From Rhodeus uyekii (Eukaryota; Chordata; Actinopteri; Cypriniformes; Acheilognathidae): a stretch of 64,000 bases of DNA. The notes beneath the pieces were generated by a model that saw only the letters and a list, made by a program, of their open reading frames with translations, did no database searches and was not told the DNA's origin. The DNA lies in NCBI GenBank assembly GCA_037043235.1, contig JAWRVZ010000104.1:2304958-2368957 (forward strand), written 5' to 3'. Of this stretch, positions 48,501-60,500 are shown piece by piece (position 1 is the stretch's first letter; each line of letters starts with the position of its first letter). The translations under genes and the position numbers were made by a program.

Positions 48501-51500
48501 AAAGTGACTTGCATTGCATCCAAGAAACACAATGACATTCTAATCAGTTCTTGCTTTCTCTGGGAATCAAACCCATCACCCCCCCACCCCATTGTTTTTA
48601 GCCCTGCTGATTGGTTCAATCAAACCCAATACCCTTTTAATGTCTCTCAACATCAGTCATTTGGTTCTCATTGTGTTCATAAGCATCATATTATGTTCTC
48701 CAGGGCTTCGCTGTTGTTCTCTGCACTGTAATTTGTGGTGTCAGGTTTCTGAGGCACATGTGCTCGGTCCCGAGGGAGTCCACCATGCATGTGGCCTCTT
48801 CATTTTCACCAAATAAAGAGGGAGTTTATACTGGTATATTCACATGATAGATAATTAGTGTTATAACTTTGATTTTCCACCTGGTGGATGATAAACTGGG
48901 CTGGAAAAAAATCCAATCTTTACAATTAAAGCCCTAAACATACTACCAACCACATAGCAACGCCCTGGCAACCAATCAGAGCATATTATATCATTTTACT
49001 GGTGAGTTTTACACAGGCAACCACCAGTTATTCTATATTTTGAATCACAAATTTTAAATAAACTCCAGTTTTAAGGTGCAGTCACATTTACTGTTGCTCG
49101 GCAAAAATTTGCAGGCAAAATCCAGTATTATCCAAAGTAAAATGTGTGATTAGGAGTTTCACGTGAGGGCATAAACACGTAGAGTTACGTAGACCATGTC
49201 GGCCAAAAGAAGCTTTTGAAACCTAGCTTATATTAAAAGTAAACACAAATATCGGTTTCTAAAGGCTCGTTACACCAACAAATTAACCTAAAACAATAAC
49301 TATACCCATACATTTTTTTATAATTTCTAAATTAATATATTAATCTAAATAATATTATTCTAAATCTATGAGCGTATTGAAGACCACACCACAAATATAT
49401 CATTAACAACACAGTGATCTCAACACAAATACTTTCAGAATGATCTTTCCAGCAAATTAATGATAAAACATTGACAGCCAATCAGAATCCACCTTTACAA
49501 GTGATTGACAACAGCGTGCTTTTAATAAATAGATCGTTATATTCTCTAAGTGTGTAAAAATAGTGATCAATATATTGTGCATATGTAACTTTCATTGTCA
49601 CTAAAGATTGTTTATACTAAAATAACACTTTTTGTTGTTTTTAATGCTTGGTGTGCGAACACTAACGGATGAGTATGAAATTAATCACTTCACGAAAGAC
49701 TAGTCGCTGGCCTCTGAGATTAATCGGATATGATGGCACCAGCTGAGTGTGTGTGTGTCACGCTGGCATTGATGGCATCTCTGCATTGAAATAATGCCAG
49801 GTTACGTCTGAGCATCTTCAACCAAGTCAAACCAGTGAACAGTGAATGGAAATAGCAATTTCGGACCGGTCACGTTGAAAACAATTCACACTCTTTTTAC
49901 ATATAGTGGAATATTAGATTAGAACGTCATGGTAATACCATGGTACTTTTCCAGTGGCAGCTGCTTCTTTTTCTGGTGTTTTATTCACTTCAGGCCAAAA
50001 TATGTTGCTGTGAATTTATAAGCATGCAGTGCTATGAGAGTGTCAGCTGTGTTGCTGTTTTTTTGACTGATTCTCATCGAGGCGGAAGAAGATAATAAAG
50101 ATATTGTTACAGAGTCATCTCACTTCCAGGTGTTCTCTCTCACACACACACACACACATACAGTCATCCCAGCAAGAATGTTTTGGCAGCGATTGCGATT
50201 CTTCTGCAGGCATTTTCAGACATTTCATCCCTTCAGGAGAGCAAAACCTTACACACACACACACACACACACACAGAGAGAGTCTCTCTCTTTGATGTCT
50301 TTTGTACATTTTTCTACCTCACTCTTTTTGAAATATTCACTGTACATACCATGGTATCACCACTGAACTTTTTCACGAGAATATGAATGTTGTTTACTGT
50401 AGATTACCATACATATTTGATATGTGAGCAAAAAATAATTTTAATATGGTACCAAAGTGTAGCTATAAAGTTAATTTTACCTCATACTATATTGAAATGC
50501 AGGCTAGATGTTGTTAATGCTGCTTAGAGATGGTGACAAAAAGAATGGTGTTGATTTTATTTACCGGTAAGTATTGTAATTGACTGAAAATGTCTTGTAA
50601 AAACTTTTAGAAGTCAAGGTTATGTCTTGAAAACTAGTATTGAAGTGTACTGATCAAGGTTTTATGCATTTCAGAAGTAATCCAGCGTGGATGCTAATCC
50701 TAATGTTTTGTTGCTTTTCTTATCTCATATAACTTAGCTAGTAATAGCTTAAGTACCCGTCATAAAAACAGGCAGTGTGTTTATTGAGCGGTGTTTATTA
50801 CTGTGTCAGCAAGTGGATTATTTCCGGTGTGTGTGTGTAAAAATAGCGACGTCAGAGAGTCTGTTTGGCGCGGTGCCTGTGCATTAGCGAGGATCAGAAC
50901 TGAGAACTTGCTAGGAAGTGAAGCTTAACTCCGCATCAGTATTCGGGACGGGTGGGGGGGGCGGCTGCTCTCGTCAGGTTACGTGTCCTAGTTTAATGCA
51001 GTGCCAGGTCAGACGGCCCGCGTCAGAGCATGGGTTGTGTTTGGCACACACTAATGCTGTCTGATAGTGTGTTGTCTATGGCTGATTAATTGACCAATAT
51101 TTTACTCTTTTGTGTGTTCGCTGTCAGGTTTTAAAAAATCTATTATGTATATTTTTGTGTGGGTTTATATTTATTTTTGTTTCTGTTATTAATGAACTCA
51201 TCTCTGTTTTAATTGCATCAAATGTCTGTTTAATTTAGAAATTAAATCAAATCTCACTGACAGTGCATATGGCTTATGTATTTCCATTTGTAATGTGTAA
51301 TTATTTTAGTCTGTGTCTTATATGTCTGAATATATCATTCATTTCTGTTTTATTTCTCTCTCTTTTTGTCGGTCTGTGTTCTTTTTATTTTTGTGTGTAA
51401 GTATCATTTTAAATTTATTTTTAATTGGTGTCATTAGTCGTTTCTGACTCCTGCAAAATGCTATGCTTGCTTTTCCCACTAAAGAAAATCCCTATTCCAT

Positions 51501-54500
51501 GTTCTAGAACCACGCATCATCCCGAAATTACATCACAAAGGCCTTGAGCCGCGATTGGTGACTATTATTTCAACCTACAAACGATTTTTACAAGCCTTCT
51601 TGCTGAAGGTTGTGTCTTTTGGTTGATTTCTGGATGGTTTGTGGTCGGATTATAAACCAAAGTGATTGTGTTTCAAGTCATATGGGATTTTGTAGCTATC
51701 CCAGAATGCAACGCATTGTCGAAACTTCTGAATCTACTCTAGGAAGTCCTTAGAAGTTTTATTCCCAAATGCTTTACGAAGTTCCTGCTTAACATATTAA
51801 AACTTCGCAAACCTGAATTGTTACACAACTACCTTTTCTAACAGACTAACCTTCTTCCCGAGGAAAAACTGGGTTTCAGACAATCTCAAAATGTCAGCCA
51901 GTAAAGAAACACTTTACACAATCTAAATAACTTTTTTTTTTTAAATTACCATAGAAGAAGACCCTTTACCCTAAATCTCACTATGGCACCCCTAGTGGCA
52001 GACAAGTATATTTTGGACCTGGCAACATAGATTTGGGGATTTGACCAATTGCATTGGTTTTATTTTATTCTTCCTGGCATTTTGAGAGTAATTCTGAAAC
52101 TACAAACATCTCTCCTTCTGCTGATAAACCCTTTTGCTTGAATATATTTGGTGTATTTTTGTCTTCTGTCTGCTTATTGTGTTCTTTGTGTATCCGTTCA
52201 CATCACAGGAGAAGGAAGGCAGGCATTTTGCCCAGCCTGGAAGATCTGCTGTTTTACACCATTGCAGAGGGCCAGGAGAAAATTCCAGCTCACAAATTTA
52301 CCACGGTAAAACCACACACCAGCCGGCCAAGGAGAGCAAGGCCATCGCTACCATATATCTCGTATAGGTTTCCAAATAGTTGTCTAGAATGCTGAATCCT
52401 TTGATATGTTAAACTGTAGGTAAACCCAAGATTTGTTGTAAATTAAGGGTGAATATTGTTGTTTTTCAGGCGCTGAAGGCCACAGGTCTGCGCACTGGAG
52501 ACCCTCGTCTTAAGGAGTGTATGGAAATGCTAAAGGTCACCCTCAAGACCACTTCAGATGGTGCTCTGGATCGACATCTCTTCAAAAAGTAGGTATATGG
52601 GATGTGTTAAACCAAACCCTTCTTTGTTTAAAGGTTCAAATGAAAACTAACAGTTTTAGTTGAGAAAATAAGAACATGTTGGCTGTAATGTGTCTATACC
52701 AGTTCTTTCATGAAATCTGAGTATTTCTGTTAAAGTATTTCCCTTTTTCAACTTTAGTTAGTCTATAATGTTGCTGTTTGAATTTAAAAAAGATCCGCTA
52801 AGTTATAAAGCTTAAAGTTTACTCCAAATGAAGATATTTTCTTAAACAGAATCCACTCAAGAACTACAATGAATGTTTGGACTGCAACACATTTTTTCTG
52901 GATCTTGGAAAGTCCCAGTGTTACTCGTTTAAATAATCTCAATAGCAATAAAAGGTGGATAACATCGTTTCGGTGTGTTTGAGCTAGACTGGGGAGAAAT
53001 GAGCTGTGATAATAGAAAATATGAGGAAAAATAGTTTTTAACAATCAAGCATGAAAAGATGTTCTAGTACATCCCATAAACAAAATGTAAGTCTATTGAC
53101 TGCATTTAGCTTTCAAACACAGTTACTACAGTCACTGTTAGATTCAGGTTTTCATAGGTCAGCATTTTTCCAGGGACATTTTTAAAGGTCCTAAAGGTAT
53201 TTTCTGAGCTATACTGAATAATTCATATACTGAAGTACTTTCAAATTAAAAGGCATAAGACTTGAATTCAACACCATACAGCAAGTTCGGTCTTTATATT
53301 GCAAGGGAAAGCAAGAATATTATATTTAGGGGTTATAATTGGAAATAGAAATTAAGTAGTTTATCAGATAATTCTATGTTTGCAGTTTTTTAAGTTAATT
53401 TTAATTTTTTATGTTTGTGACCATGTTGCTTTGGATTTATTTTAAAATTATTAATGGCTTTTATTCTTATATTTTTAGTCATTTTATTATTATTTAATAA
53501 TACTATTTAGGTTTAATGTCTTCTTTAGTTTTTATGTATTTCCAGTTAATAATTTTTTCTAGGTTTTGTTAGGTTTAAGTTGAACTAATAAAAAAAAATC
53601 AATGAACAGAAATGTTTTTAATAGTTTTATTTAATAAACCTGATTTCCATAAACATACTAATCTTCACTTTCTCTTCCTACAGGTGTGTGCAAAGCAACA
53701 TTGTGCTGCTAACGCAGGCTTTCCGGAAAAAGTTTGTCATTCCCGACTTTCAGTCGTTCACTTCTCACATCGATCAAATTTATGAGGGCGCTAAATCAAT
53801 GTCAGGTGGCCAGGTGTGCTTACGAGATAATCAAACCGTGTGAATTTCTGATGCGATTTATACTTTTACATATAGTTTTGTTTTTCCACTTCTTTTGTGT
53901 AGGTGGCAGATTACATTCCCCAGCTATCGAAATTCAGTCCTAACCTCTGGGCCGTTTCCCTCTGCACTGTAGATGGCCAACGGTGAGCTTTCTGTCTTAG
54001 TACAATAGCTTTTATTTTGCTTCTTATTTTCTGGTGTTAATAAACACAATATGATTAGTCAAACATTTATGCAGTTCGCTTTGCCCTGTCGTAATTCTAA
54101 ACCTGATTTTTGTATGTCACAGATACACTGCGGGTGACACGAAAGTCCCCTTTTGTCTGCAGTCGTGTGTAAAACCCTTAAAATACGCAATTGCAGTTCA
54201 CGATCACGGCACTGAATACGTGCACCGCTTTATAGGGAAGGAACCCAGCGGCCTTCGTTTCAACAAACTCTTTCTTGACGAAGATGGTAAGGAATGAATC
54301 TTTCTGGAACTTATTTTGCGTGAAGAAATGGATGGAATTAAATGAATGACCTTTGTTTTATTTAATTAGTTGAGGAATCAAAAGAAAGATATTAAATGTT
54401 TTTTTTTAGTTATCGCATTATTTTCAAGACCGTTAAGCACACTGTTCACTATAATTCTCATTACCATAAAGCAAATAAATTCTCATGTACTGTTAATCAT

Positions 54501-57500
54501 ATTAAATTATTTAAAAATGTTTTATGTTGCAGTGTTGAGACTAAAGAGAACGAGGAATAATAGAGAATTGCATTAAAAGTGTCATTAAAATTGTTACATG
54601 TAAAAAATCTTAATGCTTCTAAAAGTAGGCTTTATTTATCAATTCGTTAATTTATTCTTCCAGATAAACCTCACAATCCCATGGTAAACGCCGGCGCCAT
54701 AGTTTGCACTTCACTTCTCAAGGTAAATCTCTTTCTTATCTTCACATCCTTCTATTGTTTTAATAAAAATGGGGGCGTTTGTGAATGTTTGACATGAACG
54801 CATCAGAGGTACGAATGGATTTAATCTGATTACTTTCCCTCTCTCATCAGATTAAGGTTATGAATAATCATACTGAAAGGATTATATTGAAGAGAGGGAA
54901 GTGGAAGTGAGATGGGGGGGTAAACCGATGGGAGAGAATAATATTGAGGAATTCGAAAGAGTAATGTGATTGAAGAATGAACACTTTAGAAACAAAATTG
55001 GAGCAATGAGAAGAAGAAAATAGAACAGCCAAAAACAACGTTTCAAACACTGGTGGGCGATATGAGTAATTTTATTTCACAATAACAATATATATATATA
55101 TATATATATATATCACAATATAGTTATTTTGCGTTAAATAAGGCTTTTGACATTTTTATAATTCTTAATACCATTTTCAATAGCATTTAAAAAATAACAT
55201 ATACTAGTCTAAAAAGACTCTCAAGCTTACTGAAGACAAGTAAACAATGATAAAGAAAGAGAAAAGAACACAAATGACAATAGAAATAGAAATAGACCTA
55301 TCCGAAAGACATCAAGCAGTAATAATAAGAAATACTACATAAATACTGTGTAATAATCAAATTGTATGTCTTTTTATATATATATATAAATATAAATGTG
55401 TGTGTTTTTATTGTTCTAAGAGCAGGCCGAATAGCATTTTGTTGTCATTTTCAAAACGGCTACAATCTGTATTTAGCATCCTTGCTAAGACTTATGCTAA
55501 AACTGCTACAAAGGGCTTTGTTGACATGTTAAAACTATGATAAACAATGCTACAAACGAAACTGTTCAAGCAGATATTTATAACCACATAACCTTTCTTG
55601 TAATTTACAAATTTGTGAAGAAGGTTTGTTAAGGTAAATCCACTGCATGATGCACTTTTCTCTCAGGCCTGTCGGGGTGGTAATGTGTGATTGTCTGTGT
55701 GAAGGCTTTTTGTGGTTTTATTGTTGTTGCGTATTTTACAGCATTAGGAACTGTGGGAAATTTTGACCCTCCAACAGGTCAATGACGTTTGGTAATTTCC
55801 CTTTCATTTATTTGTTTTTCCTCATTGAACAAATTTCAAACTCAGCTAATGCTAAGCTACATTAGCGCAAGTCTGACAAATTCATTGCTTTGACTGAAAA
55901 TCATATGTGATTCTGTTTAATTACTGTGGGAACAGGAATCAAGCTTGATTTTTATTTTACTTCTTAACATACAAATGTAAGTGTTTAGTAAGATATAGTT
56001 CTTTTTAAATAAACATTTCTTCAATGTGGAAAAAACTAGTTGACTTTAGAGCCTCAAATCAATGCATTACACGAGACGTACAATGTCTCGCTACAGTTTC
56101 TTTAGAACTACTAAATCAAACTTACAGACAACACAGTTAAAATTACTTGACAATTTAGTGTTATCGTTCTTTTAATCTTTAAGCTTTGTCTGATTTTTCC
56201 ACACCCCCTTTTAACAACTTACGTTTGTGATTTCACAGCAATAATAATACTTACTTCAACTCAAACACTGTTTGCCTTTACTTCTTTGAGTGATGTTACT
56301 CAAATCTAGTGAGCCAGAATCTTCATACTTTTTCCCATCCTTAATTTGAAATGCTGTAGAGAAATTATTTTACTTCAATTGTCAATCTATAGAATATCTG
56401 TTTACAATCTGTATGTCTAAATATTGTGGTAGTTTGATAATGTTCACTCTATGCGTTCAGAAGTTTGTAACTATACTAAATATTTCAATTATACAACGCA
56501 TTCATCAGTTTCTTTTTGATTTTTCAGCAAGGTGGTGGCAACGCTGAGAAGTTTGACTATGTAAGTGTAATACACATAAACGGCTGTTTATTGTTATTGT
56601 TAATTATTGAGAGCTGTGGTGTTTAATGAAGTGTTTTGTTGTAGGTGATGAACTTCATGAAGAAGTTGGCTGGAAATGAGTACGTTGGTTTCAGCAATGC
56701 TACGTAAGTGATAACAGTAACAATGAAATTGAAAGTACTTTCTCAATTAAATAAACCGTTCAATTATCAAGTAGACAGTCAGTAATAAAATAAACATGGA
56801 ATCAAACGGCAAACAATAGAACAAAAATATAAATATAAATCTTAGCAGTATAAATTATTCAATGTAGCATTCCTAAATTGAAAGCTCAGAATATCACAGC
56901 TATTGACATACAGTAATGACGCAAACACTTTTTAACACAACATTGATATCGAATTTAAAGAAAGTTATTATAAACTCTACTTCTTTTTCTTTGGACTTTC
57001 CATCTTAGAACACAATTCCTAAACATTCTTTCTTGTTCTTGGCAGGTTTCAGTCAGAGCGATTGTCAGGTGACAGAAATTTTGCCATTGGTTACTACTTG
57101 AAGGAGAAGAAGGTACGTGTTTAAACATTTTACAGTCATTAGAGACTATTGAAATCCACTAAAACATACTTTTTTTTCTTTCTTTTTTTTACAAATAGTG
57201 TTTCCCAGAGGGTACAGATATGATTTCCATCCTGGACCTTTACTTCCAGGTTAGTAAATCAATTTTTACTCAAGTTTGTTAGTCTTGAAATGAGTGTTGA
57301 ATATGTGCGTAGCTACCATTTCACTTCCAACATTTAAGAAATGCAAGTGTACTTAAGTAAAGGTACTGTATAGTTTGACAGTCGAGTAAAAATTAAATGT
57401 AATACTTGTTGTAAATCTATTTTGTTGGATCTTTTAAAATGAAGGTTAAGTAGCATTTGTGAGAATGTGCTTTGATTGTAAGAATGATGACCTTCAAAAT

Positions 57501-60500
57501 ATGTATAAACAGGAAAAAAAAGTAATCTTAAAATTTAAATATGTTAGTGGTAAAAACTAAATACTTAAATTTTTAAGTACAAATTCCCCCAAGTAATTGT
57601 ATAGACCAACTAAAGGGCCAGTCACACAGCCGATCACGCACAAATCACTCACAAATCACGCACAGATTAGGTGTGTGCGTGCTTGTGCGTCGAGAAATTG
57701 ACCAAAGTATTGAATCCCTGACGCCCGACGCATGAATCCCTGACGGAGTGCGTCCAAACACACACGCTTCGCAAACGTTCCACGAACAAGCACTTTCAGA
57801 ATCCACATTGTCAGTGGAATGAACGTGATACGTGCGCGGTTCATGCGTGATATGAAGGTGGGGCGTCAGTGGACGGATGTGGACGTGCGTGATTTCGAAC
57901 CAGTTCCGACGCATAAGGACTGACGGCCGACGCGTGTCCCGCGCATAGTCACGCATACTCGACACATAAACTACGCAAGCCGACTCATGAATAACGCACA
58001 CCGTTCAAAACTCAAAATCACGCACAAACCGCCTTCGACACACATCCACTTACAATCACTGACGGTCCACATTCGTTCCACCGACGAATTACGCATACGA
58101 CGCACGCTCCGCGCAGAAACGAAAATCTGTGCGTAATTCATGCGTTTTCGCTGTGTGACTGGACCTTAAGAATTAAGCATATAATATTTAGATGCAATAT
58201 GCAAATATGAATATCCCCTTTTTCAAAGTCTTAATTTTGTTTTTGGGTCTACTAGAACAGGTTTTCATGCTTGAATGTTCAATAAATACATTAATTTTCA
58301 TACATTTTAATTGTTGCTGCTCCTCTCTTCCCGCTCTGTTAGTAACGCTCTGTTTAGTTCCTGTCTCTGTAGCTCAAACAAGCATAATAAGCTTAATATA
58401 TTAATAATAATTAAGATTTAAATCTTAAAAAACTTGTTTTTGTTTATGTAGCTGTGCTCCATTGAGGTCACCTGTGAAAGCGCCAGTGTGATGGCAGCTA
58501 CCCTGGCGAATGGCGGCTTCTGTCCAATCACAGGCGAGCGTGTGCTGAACCCCGAGGCCGTACGAAACACTCTGAGCCTCATGCACTCCTGCGGCATGTA
58601 CGACTTCTCTGGACAGTTTGCTTTCCATGTGAGTTACGCACCTCTATGCACCTGGGGAAATGTCTGGCGGTTGTAGTATCAATAAAAAACAAACACATTC
58701 ACAATCTAAATCAAACTGAAGTGGTGTGTTGTGCTGTAGGTTGGTCTCCCGGCTAAATCGGGTGTTTCCGGAGGCATCCTGCTGGTGGTGCCCAATGTGA
58801 TGGGCATTATGTGTTGGTCTCCTCCTCTTGACAAACTGGGCAATAGTGTGCGAGGAATCCAGTTTTGCACGGTACTAAAGCTATATCCTTTCAACTAACT
58901 AATTGTAAGATTTCTTGCTCTTTCACTGCATTTAAGGCTTTTTTTTCTCGTAGGATCTGGTCCAGCTCTGCAATTTCCACAACTATGATAATCTACGGCA
59001 CTTTGCCAAGAAACTGGATCCACGCAGAGAGGGCGGAGAACAGCGGGTGAGTGACAGATTCAACCTTCCAACCACAAACAGCATGCAACTAGGGGTGGGC
59101 AATAACCCGGCACCATTTTTGAATATCGATGTACAAAACAAATATTGAATTGCATTCATACAGACAAAGAGTAAGAGCATGTCACCCTTAATATGTAATT
59201 GACCTTTCGTTAAGACACGCCTCCCTTAGTTTTGTTGCTAACACTGTTAAGCTTTTTTACTAGTGCTTGCTTTGCTGTTACCAATCATCAGATTGACTTT
59301 GTGTGTGTATAAATATATATGTACATGTGTGGATTGTGGGTATTTGGGCCACTGTTTTCCACCTCTAGATGCACATGATTCTGTAATATTGACATAGTGT
59401 GAGTGTGTGCGTATGTACTGATAAATGTGCGCTGAGAAACTGTCCTGCATCTTAACCTGTATTATCAAACATTTCTCTTCTCCTGGCAGTTGCTCATTTC
59501 TTTTCCTCTCCGTTTTCTGCCCTCTGCTGGAGGACCAGCGTACTCTCTGCTTTTAAATAAAACTACCATCCATGTGACTTTTTTTTTAGGTTGGATTGCA
59601 CCAATAAGGATTAAATGGAGTTAATCTAGGATTTGTTGATCTAGCCTTTATTTTAAATCGAGTTGTTGCACCACTTAATTTTAAACACAGATTAATATAT
59701 TAATATACCGGTGATTAAAACCACCATTTACAATTCATGTTCTCCACCATGATGGATTCGCCATTGACGGTATCAAAGCTAATATTACATTTTCCTTGAA
59801 CCTCCCGAATCTCTCTATGACATAAGCAGCTCTCGCCGATAAAGGAAATTATCTTGTAAAATGTCTGCTGTTTTTATAAACCGCTATGTAGAGAGAATGG
59901 CAATGGAAAAATTTCATAAACTTAGATTAATGGAGTGTTATGGCAGTGTAACTTGTGACAAAACAACTGAGATAAGGGGAAAAAAACATCTTGGATGATT
60001 TGCAGTTTGACTACTCTTGACAGACCCTCACACTCTGCCGACTCAATTTACTTAATTTTTTTATTTGTAATAAACACCACACTGTTTCTATCAATTCAAT
60101 CATCCACATAATTTACATGTAGGTGCATTTTATTTTAATTAAACCTTTTCACCTGTAAATTTCCAATTAGTCCCTTATTGAGATTTAAATTTATGTAGTT
60201 TAAAGTTATGGAGCAACAGGATTAAAGTTAATCCATCTCAAATATTAATTAAATCCAGGACAAAATAATGCAAACCTGCTTTTAGGACAATTACAAGATA
60301 AACCTTGATTTAATCAACTTTTAAGATGAATCCTTATTGGTGCATCCCACCCATAGGATGTTAAATATTTTACCACTTGAACTGCAAACAACTGCTAATA
60401 CAGTGGAATCCGGTTATGTCGACGGTCTCGGGGGTTGCAAAAAAGCGTTGAGATAATCGTTTTGCGAGATAACCGACAGCCAATATGACGATTTATTAGA

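Noticed and set aside
57645..58001. 118-codon minus-strand frame
   Set aside because: It lies wholly inside a non-autonomous Harbinger-like element and has repeat-driven His/Arg/Thr content.
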